A DNA stretch of 64,000 bases from Cytobacillus firmus (GCF_023657595.1 NZ_CP098323.1:4488001-4552000); one strand, 5' to 3'. Shown: positions 8,817-18,872, counted from the first letter of the stretch. Numbers and translations: made by a program. Notes: a model not told the origin generated them from the letters alone.

Positions 8817-10067
8817 ATGAATTGGAAAGCCACAGCTTATATAGTTGTATTTGCTCTCATTTTTATAGACTCGTTTTTCTTTAATGTTCCCATTGGCCCC
8901 TTACGAATAACACTATTAAGGCTGGTTATCGGTGTGCTATTCATCATTATGCTTGATCAAATTTTTCTTAAGAGAAATCCCTTGATTACTGAGCATATTA
9001 AATTTCCGCTGGCATTTTTGGGAATTTGGTTTTACTATGGCGCCCTTTCGCTAATCTGGACAAGTAATAAAGGGACAGCAATTAAAGAGCTTTATTACTT
9101 TGCCGTCTTTTTATTGTTAATTATTGTTTTGATATTTTTACTGCAGCAACTTAAGAGCAGCTTGATAACGAAAACATTTTGGATTAGCGGCTTTGTATTG
9201 GTCCTGATCTCTGTTTTGGAGTTTAAATTTAATATCCATTTGCCTACCTCCCGTTTCGTCATTGAAGCAGAAAGATTTACGGATGCCACAGCGAGTCGGG
9301 CTACAGGCTTCTTTTATAATGAAAATGACTTTGCTTTATACTTAGTCATGATCGTTCCATTCTATTTAGCGGGATTGCTAAAAAAGCCGATATTATTCAA
9401 ATTAGTAAATGCCGGTATGATTATAGCCATTTTTTTAATTACGTATTTAAATGATGCTCGATTGAGTGTAATGGCGATTGTCCTGCAAGTACTGCTATTT
9501 GCACTACTATCATTTAAGAACCTGATTAAACATGGCACCCGTCTATTTTTGCTATTCAGCCCGCTCCTATTACTTGCAGCAGCCGGCATCTTTTATTACC
9601 TTGCAAATGCCTCATTATTTGAAGGGATAAAAGCCGGCCAGGGATCTGGATTTATTCGGATGAATTTATACTTAAGCGGCCTGTATGCTTCTTTTAAGTC
9701 CTTTATGTTAGGAGTAGGTCCAGGAAACTTCCAGCATCATATTTATTTTAATACTCTTGGATTTACAAATCCCCATAACTGGTGGCTAGAGATCCTCACT
9801 AACTATGGCCTCTTCATTTTTGCAGGTTATTGCGTATTCTTTGGCTATATCTTAATCCAGTTATATTTGATTTACTGGTCTGACAAAAAGAAAAACAAAC
9901 TGGCTTTGACTCTTTTCTTAAGCTTCATTGGCTTTGCGATAGCATGCCTGGGGCCAAGCAGCTTGTTTTACTTCTGGCCAATGTGGCTGCTGTATGGCGT
10001 TACCCTTGGATATATTGTTCAAAAAAGAGAATATTTAAGAAGGGAACGCAACCTTGATATCTCTTAA
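8817..10067 (+). CDS. O-antigen ligase/polymerase-family (Wzy-like) membrane protein
   Basis: 416 residues with about ten to twelve hydrophobic helices and a large external loop. The conserved family segment LGVGPGNFQHH near 300, followed by NPHNWWLEILTNYGL near 320, is the Wzy_C/O-antigen-ligase signature. It most likely polymerises lipid-linked repeat units outside the membrane. GAGGT precedes the ATG. It ends the plus-strand EPS run and is followed by a strong terminator. Polymerase is preferred over ligase because Gram-positives lack LPS (inference). Confidence 0.85.
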   Translation: MNWKATAYIVVFALIFIDSFFFNVPIGPLRITLLRLVIGVLFIIMLDQIFLKRNPLITEHIKFPLAFLGIWFYYGALSLIWTSNKGTAIKELYYFAVFLLLIIVLIFLLQQLKSSLITKTFWISGFVLVLISVLEFKFNIHLPTSRFVIEAERFTDATASRATGFFYNENDFALYLVMIVPFYLAGLLKKPILFKLVNAGMIIAIFLITYLNDARLSVMAIVLQVLLFALLSFKNLIKHGTRLFLLFSPLLLLAAAGIFYYLANASLFEGIKAGQGSGFIRMNLYLSGLYASFKSFMLGVGPGNFQHHIYFNTLGFTNPHNWWLEILTNYGLFIFAGYCVFFGYILIQLYLIYWSDKKKNKLALTLFLSFIGFAIACLGPSSLFYFWPMWLLYGVTLGYIVQKREYLRRERNLDIS

Positions 10068-10074
10068 GTAAGAT

Positions 10075-10112
10075 AAGAAGGCTGACTCATTTGAGTCAGC
10101 CTTCTTTTTTTC
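10075..10112. terminator. Strong shared hairpin terminator between convergent Wzy-like and S8 protease genes
   Basis: Fifteen-base perfect arms AAGAAGGCTGACTCA (10075-10089) and TGAGTCAGCCTTCTT (10092-10106) are followed by T6 on the plus strand. It probably ends the plus-strand operon and may also serve the convergent protease gene, though the T-run on that side is weak. Confidence 0.9.
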
Positions 10113-10114
10113 GA

Positions 10115-13100
10115 TTACTTAAATAGATTTTTCAACTTAGTGAATACAGTCTCGCTTACAGCACCTTTTCCACCAAGAACCGTTACTTTTTCCACGGATT
10201 CTTCAGCAAGGAAAGCTTCTGTCTCTGCCGGCAAGCTAGCATCAGTTAACAAAATGCCTGTATCATTCTTAGCAGCTAAAGCGGCACCAGCAAGAGCATC
10301 AGCAAATTGCTTTCCAGTTGCTACATAGTACTCATAAGCACCGTTATCAAAATGCTTGGCAACATTTAAAGAAGTTTCATAACGAGTCTTCCCGCCAATA
10401 CGGTAAGGGTTAGGCAATTCACTTGCTACTGAGAAAGATACAACTCCAGTTCCGCCAATTACCAGTGACTTGGAAGCACCTAAATCTCTGATCGCAGTGC
10501 TTGTTACGGATGGAAGGCTATACATTTCAGTTAATAGAATCGGCATTCCATTTGAAGCCGCATAGGCAGCAGCAGAAAGAGCATCCGGGAAGTCCTTGCC
10601 TCTAACTACAACAACTTCTTCTGCCCCATCAGGAGCTACTTCATGTGCAATGGCTGCAGCTGTTGCAAATCGGTCTTTACCGGATAAGCGCTCCACATTC
10701 AAACCTGCATCTTCTAAATTCTGAGCAATGGCATCACTTACAGCACCTTTACCTCCAAGAATGATTACATTCTTAGCACCTAGGCGCTCAATTTCAGCCT
10801 TTGTTGCATCCGAAAGACTATTCGGTTTTGTTAATAGTAATGGAGCATCATTTTTCTTAGCTAACGGAATACCTGCAAGAGCATCGGCATAGTTATCACC
10901 GCGTGCCAAGACGACAGTATCTGCCTCAGTCCAGCCCTTCTTGCTGATTTCGACTGCAGTTACATAACGGTCAGAACCAGATAGGCGATTTACACGCTCT
11001 GCGTCTTCATTGCGGTAAATGTCTACTACCTGTTCAGTTGTATTTCCAGCACCATCTACCAGAGTTAATGTGAAGGAGTTATCCCCTTCTTTTACAGGTA
11101 CAGTAACTTCCGCTGTGGCCGTATCAGGCTCAGCCAATTCTTCCATCTGCTGTACGAATACCTTTTCACCATCTAATAATAATGTGAAGGCATTAAAGTT
11201 ATCTTCAATATCAACATTGAATGTAACTTCGTCAACTTCTTTATCAACAAATCTAGGAGCATCCGTGCTTAACACAGGACTGGTTGTATCAATCATGATC
11301 TTACGGGCAAATGAAAACTCTTTTCCGGAAACGTCTTTTGCTACGATTTGGACATCATATTTTCCATCCTGTTCAAACGTAACAGTTGCAGTAAATTCAT
11401 ACTCCCCTTTGTCGTTTTGCTTGAATGAAACATCCTTGCCATTTACAGTTAGTGACTTAAGGGCGATATCTTCATGTACCAGTCCAGAGAATGTAATCGA
11501 ACGAGTATTGTATTGTCCAAATGGAACAAGCTCATCTGTAGAGACATCAATAATCGGAAGTCCAGAATCTCCTACAGCTACTTCATCAAAGGACACATTA
11601 TACACCTTATCGACAGCAGCTACTTCCACAACAGCTTTTTCAGGAATGGAATCAAGAACAACACTTGTTTTATCTGCAGCTGCATCAGCTACTTTCACTC
11701 CATTTACAAACACAGCATAAGCCGAAATACCAACACCTGCATCAGAAGCTTCCCAGCTTACTGTTTTGCTTTCAGCATCATATTCAGCCTCAAGCTTAGG
11801 AGCTGTATTATCTACGTATACAGGCACTTTCTTGGTTTGCCATTCAGCACCCTCGTAATGAACTTTTCCTTTTAACTCATAGTAATATAAACCATCTTCC
11901 GCCTCTTTTCCTTTGACTTTTCCATCCCAGGCGCGTTCTGGGTTGAAGTCATAAGGATTTGTATCGCCGGAATCAAACCAATTCTTTCTGACATTTGATT
12001 CAAGATTTACTCTTGCTACCTGCTTGCCATCTTTATCAAGGATATTTGTCTGCAATTCCTTGGCATTACGCAGCATAGCCGGAAGAGCGTTGATATCGTC
12101 AAGATTGCCATCGCCATTCGGTGAAAATGCGTATACATCCTTACCATCTACTTTTAACATTTCCGCGAAGTAGTCACCATTTTCGACAAGCATATCTGTA
12201 GGGAATGCATCATAGAATCTGTTTTCCCCCAGAGTCTTAAAGCCATCGAAGATTTCAGGGCGATCCCACTCACCATAGAATCCAAGGTAAGGTACAGTCA
12301 GTGTTGGATTGGCACTATCCTTCTTGGCATCTTCCAAATGCACAAATCCTTCTACAAAGATATCTTCTTTAAGGTAAAGGGAAATAGGCTTTCCATCTTT
12401 ATCTAACCCTGGAAGTTTCGCTTTAGAGATATCAACTGTGACTGTGAACTCTACAGTTTCACCTGGAGCTACTGTCACTGTCTCAGGACCTTCTACTTCA
12501 ACACCAGTAAGGTCACCGGCAATTAGGGCATTGCGGTCTTCTTCGCCTTCAACCTGCTGAATTGTATCAGCTAGTACACGTGTTTTTACGTTATAAGTAA
12601 CTTCTTCTGATTCAGAAATATTGGTAACCGCTAAAGGCAGTTCAAATTTAGTTTCTTTAAAGTCAAAAAGTTCTACTTTCGCTTCCCCTGTTGACTGATC
12701 AGTTAATATGGCTGGTGATGATACTGCACTGAAGGTCTGCATCATGCCTGCACCCTGACGGCGAGGGGAGAAAGGCTGGCCATGAACATCATCAATAGTT
12801 TTCGCAGTATTTACCAAAAGAACTTTAGCCAATCGAGTGCGCTGTTCAAAATCCAGATCAGAGAATCTGTCATCCTCTTGCAGGAATTGCTGAACCAACG
12901 CAGATCCGCCGGCAACATGAGGAGCTGCCATGGAAGTTCCGCTCATTACCGTATATTTATCATCATTTACTGTAGAGTAAATATTTCCGCCAGGAGCTGT
13001 GATTTCCGGCTTCAATCTCAAATCAGGCGTAACACCCCATGAAGTGAAGTCAGTCATACGGCCCATTACCGGATCTTCTTTTTTGCTTGTTTGGGTAACA

Positions 13101-14752
13101 GAAGCAGTTGCATCGCCATTCGCAATCACTTTTTCCAATTCTTCCCCATCGCCAGCTGAAATCATCATAAACGGCACATTCCAGCCGCCCTGGTTTTCAT
13201 AGAATGTTCCTGCTCCAGAATCATATACAATGATTCCTGCTGCGCCTGCTTCTGCAGCGTTTACTGTTTTATCGAAGAATGATAGACTTCCGCGCTTAAC
13301 AACGACAATCTTGCCTTTTACATCGACACCTTCGTAATCAGAAGGGTTTCCGCAAACCTTACAAGCCTTTCCGCTTTCTTCTGTGACACCATTTGCCTGT
13401 GATAAGCTTACAAGCTCTAAACCGGAAGCAGCCAGACTGGACCAATCATCCACTCCATAGCCTGTAAATGTCTTTCCGCCTACTGTTGCCTGATGCTGGT
13501 ACAAGTATGCAACGTTACCTGAAGCAGCAACCTGCAGTGTATCCGGATTTAACCCTGGTGATCCAACAACCCCAATATCCGGGTTTTTAGCGTATGGTGC
13601 ATCCCAGCCGCTGCCCAGATGTGCAGAGTTACCCGCAGAAACGGCTGCTACAATTCCGTTTTCTACAGCTCTTGTAATCGCAACATCTTCAGCGCCATTT
13701 TCCTCATAAAAGGCAGCTGTTGATCCTAAGCTCATATTTAATACATCTGCACCGAGTTTAATAGAATCATCAATGGCTGCTAAATAAACATCAGACCAAG
13801 TGGACGGATAATTCGGATCGTTACTGAATACTTTCATGCCAAGAACCTGTGCTTCTGGAGCGACACCCTTAATGCCTCCAGTTTTTTCATCTCCATTTGC
13901 TGCTACTGTACCGGCTACGTGCATACCATGCATGGAGGCAGCAGGTCCTAGGTCTAAAATGGTATCATTGCCGTCATAGTAGTTATAGCCATAAGGCACT
14001 TTATCTGAATAATATTTACCTTTTAGGCCGTCTTCTTTAACAAGAGCATCTACTTCGCTCTTTTCCAGATCAGCATTGGTTTTATCAATACTCTGAAAAT
14101 CCTTGTGGGAAGGGTCAACACCCGTGTCAATTACAGAAACAATCATGCCTTCCCCTTTATATCCAGCATCTCCCCAAGTGGAAGCTGATTGGATAAAACT
14201 GTGGCTGGTCTTCATGTTAGGCTCTACTTCCGGTCGGTTGTAAGCATTGGCTAAATAAACTGCTTTAACACCAGATAAACCTTCGATTTTAGCGACTTCA
14301 CCGAATTTCACTTCACCGCTGAATCCATTAAAAGCAGTAGAGAAGTTTTTTAGATATTCAAATTTAACGCCCTTTGACTTAATCGCACTTTTCACTGAAC
14401 TTTGCTGCTTTAACACCTTTGAAGTAAGTGATTTTTTAGTTGATTCTGATAATTCCTTGTACAGCTTGCCTTCATCTGTTGCAGTCTCTAAAGGTGTCTT
14501 TCCGTCAAGCTCAACAATTACACGAACTTTATCTGAAGCTTTTAATTCAGATTTAAGAGTCTTATCTTTAAGTTCTGTTTTCTTTAATGTCTCTGCTTTC
14601 ATTTCTTTTATTTGGCTGATTTTTTGGTCGTAGAAGTCATTTGAACTTTTGGTAGTTGCAGAAGCTGTGTAGCTGAAGCTAGATAGAACTAATGCAGAAG
14701 TAAGGGCATATGAAGCTATCTTACCGGCCTTTTTTCTAGTTTGTTTTTTCAA
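10115..14752 (-). CDS. Cell-wall-bound subtilisin-like (S8) serine protease with PA insert and three CWB2 repeats
   Basis: 1545 residues from a TTG start with GGGGGAAG 7 bp upstream. Signal peptide at 1-33, ending around SYTASA. Inhibitor I9-like prodomain at ~70-170. The S8 catalytic triad is Asp in VSVIDTGVD (~209), His in HGMHVAGT (~275) and Ser in SGTSMAAPHVAGG (~615). A protease-associated (PA) domain interrupts the catalytic domain (~430-550) and carries a CxxC pair in KACKVCG. Fn3-like and bacterial Ig-like modules follow, and three cell-wall-binding type 2 (CWB2) repeats fill the last ~300 residues, each starting RxxGxxRYxT/RFAT. It resembles Vpr/lactocepin-type surface proteases. It would be exported, self-processed and held non-covalently on a wall polymer. 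A 20-bp palindrome lies upstream. Confidence 0.95.
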   Translation of the reverse strand: MKKQTRKKAGKIASYALTSALVLSSFSYTASATTKSSNDFYDQKISQIKEMKAETLKKTELKDKTLKSELKASDKVRVIVELDGKTPLETATDEGKLYKELSESTKKSLTSKVLKQQSSVKSAIKSKGVKFEYLKNFSTAFNGFSGEVKFGEVAKIEGLSGVKAVYLANAYNRPEVEPNMKTSHSFIQSASTWGDAGYKGEGMIVSVIDTGVDPSHKDFQSIDKTNADLEKSEVDALVKEDGLKGKYYSDKVPYGYNYYDGNDTILDLGPAASMHGMHVAGTVAANGDEKTGGIKGVAPEAQVLGMKVFSNDPNYPSTWSDVYLAAIDDSIKLGADVLNMSLGSTAAFYEENGAEDVAITRAVENGIVAAVSAGNSAHLGSGWDAPYAKNPDIGVVGSPGLNPDTLQVAASGNVAYLYQHQATVGGKTFTGYGVDDWSSLAASGLELVSLSQANGVTEESGKACKVCGNPSDYEGVDVKGKIVVVKRGSLSFFDKTVNAAEAGAAGIIVYDSGAGTFYENQGGWNVPFMMISAGDGEELEKVIANGDATASVTQTSKKEDPVMGRMTDFTSWGVTPDLRLKPEITAPGGNIYSTVNDDKYTVMSGTSMAAPHVAGGSALVQQFLQEDDRFSDLDFEQRTRLAKVLLVNTAKTIDDVHGQPFSPRRQGAGMMQTFSAVSSPAILTDQSTGEAKVELFDFKETKFELPLAVTNISESEEVTYNVKTRVLADTIQQVEGEEDRNALIAGDLTGVEVEGPETVTVAPGETVEFTVTVDISKAKLPGLDKDGKPISLYLKEDIFVEGFVHLEDAKKDSANPTLTVPYLGFYGEWDRPEIFDGFKTLGENRFYDAFPTDMLVENGDYFAEMLKVDGKDVYAFSPNGDGNLDDINALPAMLRNAKELQTNILDKDGKQVARVNLESNVRKNWFDSGDTNPYDFNPERAWDGKVKGKEAEDGLYYYELKGKVHYEGAEWQTKKVPVYVDNTAPKLEAEYDAESKTVSWEASDAGVGISAYAVFVNGVKVADAAADKTSVVLDSIPEKAVVEVAAVDKVYNVSFDEVAVGDSGLPIIDVSTDELVPFGQYNTRSITFSGLVHEDIALKSLTVNGKDVSFKQNDKGEYEFTATVTFEQDGKYDVQIVAKDVSGKEFSFARKIMIDTTSPVLSTDAPRFVDKEVDEVTFNVDIEDNFNAFTLLLDGEKVFVQQMEELAEPDTATAEVTVPVKEGDNSFTLTLVDGAGNTTEQVVDIYRNEDAERVNRLSGSDRYVTAVEISKKGWTEADTVVLARGDNYADALAGIPLAKKNDAPLLLTKPNSLSDATKAEIERLGAKNVIILGGKGAVSDAIAQNLEDAGLNVERLSGKDRFATAAAIAHEVAPDGAEEVVVVRGKDFPDALSAAAYAASNGMPILLTEMYSLPSVTSTAIRDLGASKSLVIGGTGVVSFSVASELPNPYRIGGKTRYETSLNVAKHFDNGAYEYYVATGKQFADALAGAALAAKNDTGILLTDASLPAETEAFLAEESVEKVTVLGGKGAVSETVFTKLKNLFK

Positions 14753-14805
14753 CTTTTTTCTTCCCCCATTATCTCATAGATTATAAGAAAGCTATGTACT
14801 ATTAC

Positions 14806-14825
14806 CTTAGTAAAATATTACTAAG
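14806..14825. promoter_or_regulatory. Palindromic putative operator upstream of the S8 protease gene
   Basis: The perfect 8-bp arms CTTAGTAA and TTACTAAG are separated by AATA, centred about 64 bp upstream of the TTG start. The size and A+T content fit a MarR/ScoC-type dimer site, but no regulator can be named. Confidence 0.4.
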
Positions 14826-14942
14826 AAAAGAGCTGCCTCCTTTAACAAATTGGTATTTATAGTTATATTTTACAAATTGCTAGATTGATAGTCAATCAAT
14901 ATTTAGATAGTTCTAAATATTGCTCATATTAATATCCTCATA

Positions 14943-14977
14943 AAAAAGGAGACCTAATGGAAATTGGCCTCCTTTTT
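14943..14977 (-). terminator. Terminator of the acyltransferase gene
   Basis: AAAAAGGAG and CTCCTTTTT pair around an ~17-nt loop that can extend the stem by two or three bases. The T-run follows on the minus strand. Confidence 0.75.
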
Positions 14978-14985
14978 CCTTAATA

Positions 14986-16098
14986 TCAAGCCTTCACATA
15001 CCATTTTTTCAAGTGGAGAATTATAGCAGCAGCAGACCAGGCTAAAAGCATTACGCCGGCATAGGCCAGCTGCGGATATTGGGTGACTAGGTCAATTTTA
15101 CTTAACAGCCAGGCCGAAAATGACACTTCTTCCCCTCCGGATTTGATCATTATCCGTGCCAGGAATGAATAAACGATAAACTTGCCAAAATAAATGAGGA
15201 AGCTATTTCGGCCAAACGCTTCAATATACCATGTTAAAATTCCTTTATTCGTTTTTTTCAGCTGATCAAATACAAGATGAATAAAGGCAAATACAGTTAT
15301 GACAGTTCCGGCAGTTAGCATCGCAAATGAAGGAGTCCAGATTTTTTTATTAAAGGGCAAGAAATTTGAAGCTGCATAAGAAAGAAGCAATACGGCAGCA
15401 CCAAAAAGAATTAATTCTTTCCAGGCCCCTTTATCCCGCTTTTCCAATAAAATTCTTCCGGCTATCATACCCAGGAGCACATTCGATAGAGCCCCTATTA
15501 CCGTCATAAAACCTTCGGGATCATAGCCCATTGTTCCCTGATGATACAAATGTTCAGCTCCGAATACAGCAACATCAATTATCCCTGAAGGATTGCAATC
15601 CGGCTGCAGAAGCCCGTCCGTACAGCTTTGGCTAAATGAAAATAGAATATATCCATGAATAAGCAGGATGAAAGCCACAACCGGGATAAGCAGTCGCCAA
15701 GATTTTACGAGGGTGGAGATAATAACTGCTAGCAGTCCAAGAACTCCATATAATTGAAGCACCCCTGTAATGCGTATAGTAGATAAATCAACTTTCCAAT
15801 CGACAATCATATTAAAGATCAGTCCATAGATGATTAGCCGGATGGTTCTCTTAATAAGCTTGCTCCAATTCACACCGCGATGATAGGCAAAAGCCATCCC
15901 TACTCCGAAAACTGTTATAAATCCAGGCAATATATAGTCCATGATTGTAATATCATACCACCTGGCATGACGGAGATACTCGTACCCTCCCGCCGGGATA
16001 TGAAATAAAAACACAGACAGCAATACAATCAATCCCCTTGTTATATCAAGGGAGCGAAATCTTCTTTTCTTCGGTGTTTCTTTTAATGCACGTTCCAT
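14986..16098 (-). CDS. HGSNAT/DUF1624-like membrane acetyltransferase
   Basis: 370 residues from the ATG at 16098 (AAAGGA 8 bp upstream; a TTG seven codons earlier lacks a site). After a basic N-terminus comes RSLDITRGLIVLLSVFLFH, then DYILPGFITVFGVGMAFAYHRG, the pattern of the heparan-alpha-glucosaminide N-acetyltransferase-like and DUF1624 family, with about ten helices. Members move an acetyl group from cytoplasmic acetyl-CoA to a sugar amine or hydroxyl outside the membrane. The acceptor here is unknown. It is transcribed divergently, with 83 bp between starts, from a membrane-anchored PIG-L deacetylase, suggesting opposing modification of one glycan (inference). Confidence 0.75.
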   Translation of the reverse strand: MERALKETPKKRRFRSLDITRGLIVLLSVFLFHIPAGGYEYLRHARWYDITIMDYILPGFITVFGVGMAFAYHRGVNWSKLIKRTIRLIIYGLIFNMIVDWKVDLSTIRITGVLQLYGVLGLLAVIISTLVKSWRLLIPVVAFILLIHGYILFSFSQSCTDGLLQPDCNPSGIIDVAVFGAEHLYHQGTMGYDPEGFMTVIGALSNVLLGMIAGRILLEKRDKGAWKELILFGAAVLLLSYAASNFLPFNKKIWTPSFAMLTAGTVITVFAFIHLVFDQLKKTNKGILTWYIEAFGRNSFLIYFGKFIVYSFLARIMIKSGGEEVSFSAWLLSKIDLVTQYPQLAYAGVMLLAWSAAAIILHLKKWYVKA

Positions 16099-16181
16099 AT
16101 ACAATATCCTTTCTAGCAAATGTCATTACTGTTATATGATATAATACTTCTTGGAAAAAAACGCAGAAAAGAGGACTTTTC

Positions 16182-16910
16182 TTGAAACGGTTGATAGGTT
16201 TATTTTTAATCATAGCATTATTTATTGGCGGCTATTTCTTGTTTAAAAAAGAAACAGTTATATTTTATTCTCCCCATGCAGATGATGAAGTATTAAGCAT
16301 GGGAGGTTCAATTATAAAGGCAGTTGAAGAAGATAAAAATGTCATAGTTATATTGCTGTCCAAGGGCCTGGCCAGCAGCGCCTATCATAAGGTGAACACA
16401 AAGCTTCAGGAAGAGGGCTATGATAACATATCTCCGGATGAATTTGGCGAGGCCAGGATTAAGGAGTTTAAAAAATCCGTAGAGACCATGGGCGTGAAAC
16501 CTGAAAACATCCATATTTACGATTTGCCGGATGCTTCCTTCACACCTGATATGGTAAAAGAAATCATGATTGATATGGAAAAAGACTACCCTGGAGCCAT
16601 CCATCATGTGATGACTTACCATGACCCCCATCCAGACCACGCATCAACAGGCAAGGCTTTAAAAGCCCTGCAAAAAGAAGGGACAATTAAAAAGGAAGGT
16701 TATTACCACATCCCCATTCAGGAATTCGGTAATTTATCCTTTACGGGCAAAGATGAAATAAGTGAGGAACATGCGGAGAAGTACCAAAACGCTTTAAATG
16801 CTTATGGCGAATGGGCCCCTGAGAAAGGCAAGTTTCAGATTGGGCAAATCTCTGTAACAGACTACTTTGAGAATGCGATTAAATACCTGGAAAGCAGATG
16901 GCATCAATAA
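16182..16910 (+). CDS. Membrane-anchored PIG-L (LmbE)-family sugar N-deacetylase
   Basis: 242 residues from a TTG start with GAGGA 10 bp upstream. An N-terminal helix (LIGLFLIIALFIGGYFLF, residues 3-20) anchors it, so the catalytic domain probably faces outside. The zinc motifs of the family are present: SPHADDEVLSMGG at about 30-42 and YHDPHPDH at about 145-152. PIG-L enzymes remove acetyl groups from GlcNAc-type sugars. The presence of a membrane anchor differs from the soluble BshB type, so bacillithiol synthesis is unlikely. Its divergent neighbour is a membrane acetyltransferase. The substrate is not known. Confidence 0.85.
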   Translation: MKRLIGLFLIIALFIGGYFLFKKETVIFYSPHADDEVLSMGGSIIKAVEEDKNVIVILLSKGLASSAYHKVNTKLQEEGYDNISPDEFGEARIKEFKKSVETMGVKPENIHIYDLPDASFTPDMVKEIMIDMEKDYPGAIHHVMTYHDPHPDHASTGKALKALQKEGTIKKEGYYHIPIQEFGNLSFTGKDEISEEHAEKYQNALNAYGEWAPEKGKFQIGQISVTDYFENAIKYLESRWHQ

Positions 16911-16998
16911 AAAAGGGGAAAATTGTAAGGTTTTAGTAGATTTTGTCTTTTAAAGAATGTTAGGCTTTTATAGAGAGATTATTGAAAGGCGGAGGAGA

Positions 16999-18816
16999 AT
17001 GATTAAAAAAGCACTACCAATTTTTCTAGTACTTAGTCTGTTTTTGGGATCATTTGGCCCAGCTAATAGTTTAGCTGAGGAAAGTTACGATATTCCCACA
17101 TACCATGAAACGAACAAGCTATTAACTGATGCTGCACTGGCACACAATATCCCGCCAGAGATTGTTAAATCGTTAGCATATCAGGAAAGCGGCTGGAACC
17201 AATTCAAGGACGGTAAACCTTATGTGGCGCCTGATGGCGGAATCGGCATTATGCAGGTAACAAATGACCCCAGATTTGATGAGGAGTTATTAAAGACTGA
17301 CATCAAATACAATATTGATGCCGGCTTGCAAAAGCTAGATGAAAAATTCCGCGGCGTTGATGGCAAACTGCCGACCTTAAATCATAATGACCGTGATATT
17401 CTGGAAAGCTGGTATTTTGCTATTCTAGCTTATAACGGCAGAGTCGAAGAAAATAGCCCATTGAAATTAACTACAGATGGAAGCAGAAATGAAGATGCTT
17501 ATCAGGAGAAGTTCTTTAAGTTAATGAATGATTCCTTTTATATTGGAATGGATATTCACCCGATCCCATTTGACTTTAAGCCTGAGGACTTTACGTATAG
17601 CGGTGCACCGGATCACCTATTAAGCTTTACTAAACCTAATTATGAAATCCCTGTGCATCTGCTTCATAAAACAGAGCATAAATTTACACAACATGATATC
17701 CTGCTTTCTGCAGATAGCGCAAACTTCCGTGAGGCTCCCTCCAGCTTATCCAAATCTTTGAAGAAGCTTCCCTCAGGTGAAAGAGAAGCTGTTAGAGTTC
17801 TGGATAAATCATTTGTATATGATCAATCCAACCAATATGGATTGGCGGATGACAAGATGCGGTTCCGGCAATACGTGTGGTATAAGGTAGAGATGCAGGA
17901 TGGCAGAACGGCTTATACCGCCTCGAGTGACCTCAAGCATCTTGGCAAAAGATTATACGGAAAAACCCGTTATGATACAGCGGTTTCCATCTCACAGGAA
18001 GGATGGAAGGATGGTGCAGACACAGTAGTGCTTGCCTATGGAGAAGATTTTCCTGATGCACTAGCCGGTACTCCGCTGGCCTATCAGCTGGATGCACCCA
18101 TGCTATTAACTAAGGTTAATAGCTTACCGGATCCAACAAAAGCTGAGATTGAAAGGCTGAAGCCAAAAGTTGCTTATCTGCTTGGAGGAACTGGTGCAAT
18201 CAGTGATACTGTAGCTAAAGAACTTAAGAGTCTCGGCATAATAGAAATTAACCGTCTCGGCGGTAAAACCAGATTTGAAACGGCTAATGAAATTGCTATG
18301 CATTTACCGAATAAAGGAGATAAGGCAGTTTTGGCAAATGGACGCAATTTTCCTGATGCCCTGACTATTGCCCCTTATGCTGCCCGAAATGGCTACCCGA
18401 TTCTATTAACTGAAAAGAATCAAATTCCAGCTGCAACTGCCACGATCTTAAAAGGCTTTAACAAGACACTTGTTTCAGGCGGGTTTGGAGTTATAAGCGA
18501 GAATGCTATATCAGGACTAAAAAGTGTCGAACGCTTCAGGGGAAAAGACCGTTTTGAAACAAACGCCGACATAGTAAAGAAACTGAAGCTAGGCAACGAA
18601 CAAGCTTATGTAGCTACAGGCTATAACTTTGCAGATGCCCTTACTGGAGCAGTATTGGCTGCCAAAAATAACTCACACCTCTTATTAACAAGGCCAACAT
18701 CCATTGATGACCCGATCAAAGCGACAATTCTTGAACAGAATTATGATCATTTCCGATTCCTTGGCGGTAAATCAGTGGTTGGTGTGGAGAACGAACTTGG
18801 AAAATTAATAAATTAG
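16999..18816 (+). CDS. Secreted lytic transglycosylase (SLT fold) with three CWB2 wall-binding repeats
   Basis: 605 residues from the ATG at 16999, chosen because the signal peptide starts there (MIKKALPIFLVLSLFLGSFG, cleavage near SLAEE) and GGCGGAGGAG lies directly upstream. Residues ~40-175 form a goose-lysozyme/SLT-like domain with the catalytic Glu in SLAYQESGWNQF and GGIGIMQVT. A probable SH3-like linker follows (~225-310), and three CWB2 repeats fill ~315-605 (RLYGKTRYDTAV, RLGGKTRFETAN, RFRGKDRFETNA). It would cut peptidoglycan strands at the wall while held on an anionic polymer. It shares the anchor type with the protease at 10-15 kb and the broken gene at 22-25 kb. Confidence 0.92.
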   Translation: MIKKALPIFLVLSLFLGSFGPANSLAEESYDIPTYHETNKLLTDAALAHNIPPEIVKSLAYQESGWNQFKDGKPYVAPDGGIGIMQVTNDPRFDEELLKTDIKYNIDAGLQKLDEKFRGVDGKLPTLNHNDRDILESWYFAILAYNGRVEENSPLKLTTDGSRNEDAYQEKFFKLMNDSFYIGMDIHPIPFDFKPEDFTYSGAPDHLLSFTKPNYEIPVHLLHKTEHKFTQHDILLSADSANFREAPSSLSKSLKKLPSGEREAVRVLDKSFVYDQSNQYGLADDKMRFRQYVWYKVEMQDGRTAYTASSDLKHLGKRLYGKTRYDTAVSISQEGWKDGADTVVLAYGEDFPDALAGTPLAYQLDAPMLLTKVNSLPDPTKAEIERLKPKVAYLLGGTGAISDTVAKELKSLGIIEINRLGGKTRFETANEIAMHLPNKGDKAVLANGRNFPDALTIAPYAARNGYPILLTEKNQIPAATATILKGFNKTLVSGGFGVISENAISGLKSVERFRGKDRFETNADIVKKLKLGNEQAYVATGYNFADALTGAVLAAKNNSHLLLTRPTSIDDPIKATILEQNYDHFRFLGGKSVVGVENELGKLIN

Positions 18817-18818
18817 TT

Positions 18819-18848
18819 AGAGATGGGGCACTTCCCATCTCTTTTTCT
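18819..18848 (+). terminator. Terminator of the lytic transglycosylase gene
   Basis: AGAGATGGG and CCCATCTCT form a 9-bp stem with a 6-nt loop, followed by TTTTT. Confidence 0.85.
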
Positions 18849-18872
18849 ATGATTCTTTTTGGATATGTCCCT

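Noticed and set aside
11019-11720. 233-aa plus-strand frame opposite the S8 protease
   Set aside because: It is antisense to clear Ig-like domains of the protease and consists of Ser/Thr-rich sequence typical of a shadow frame.
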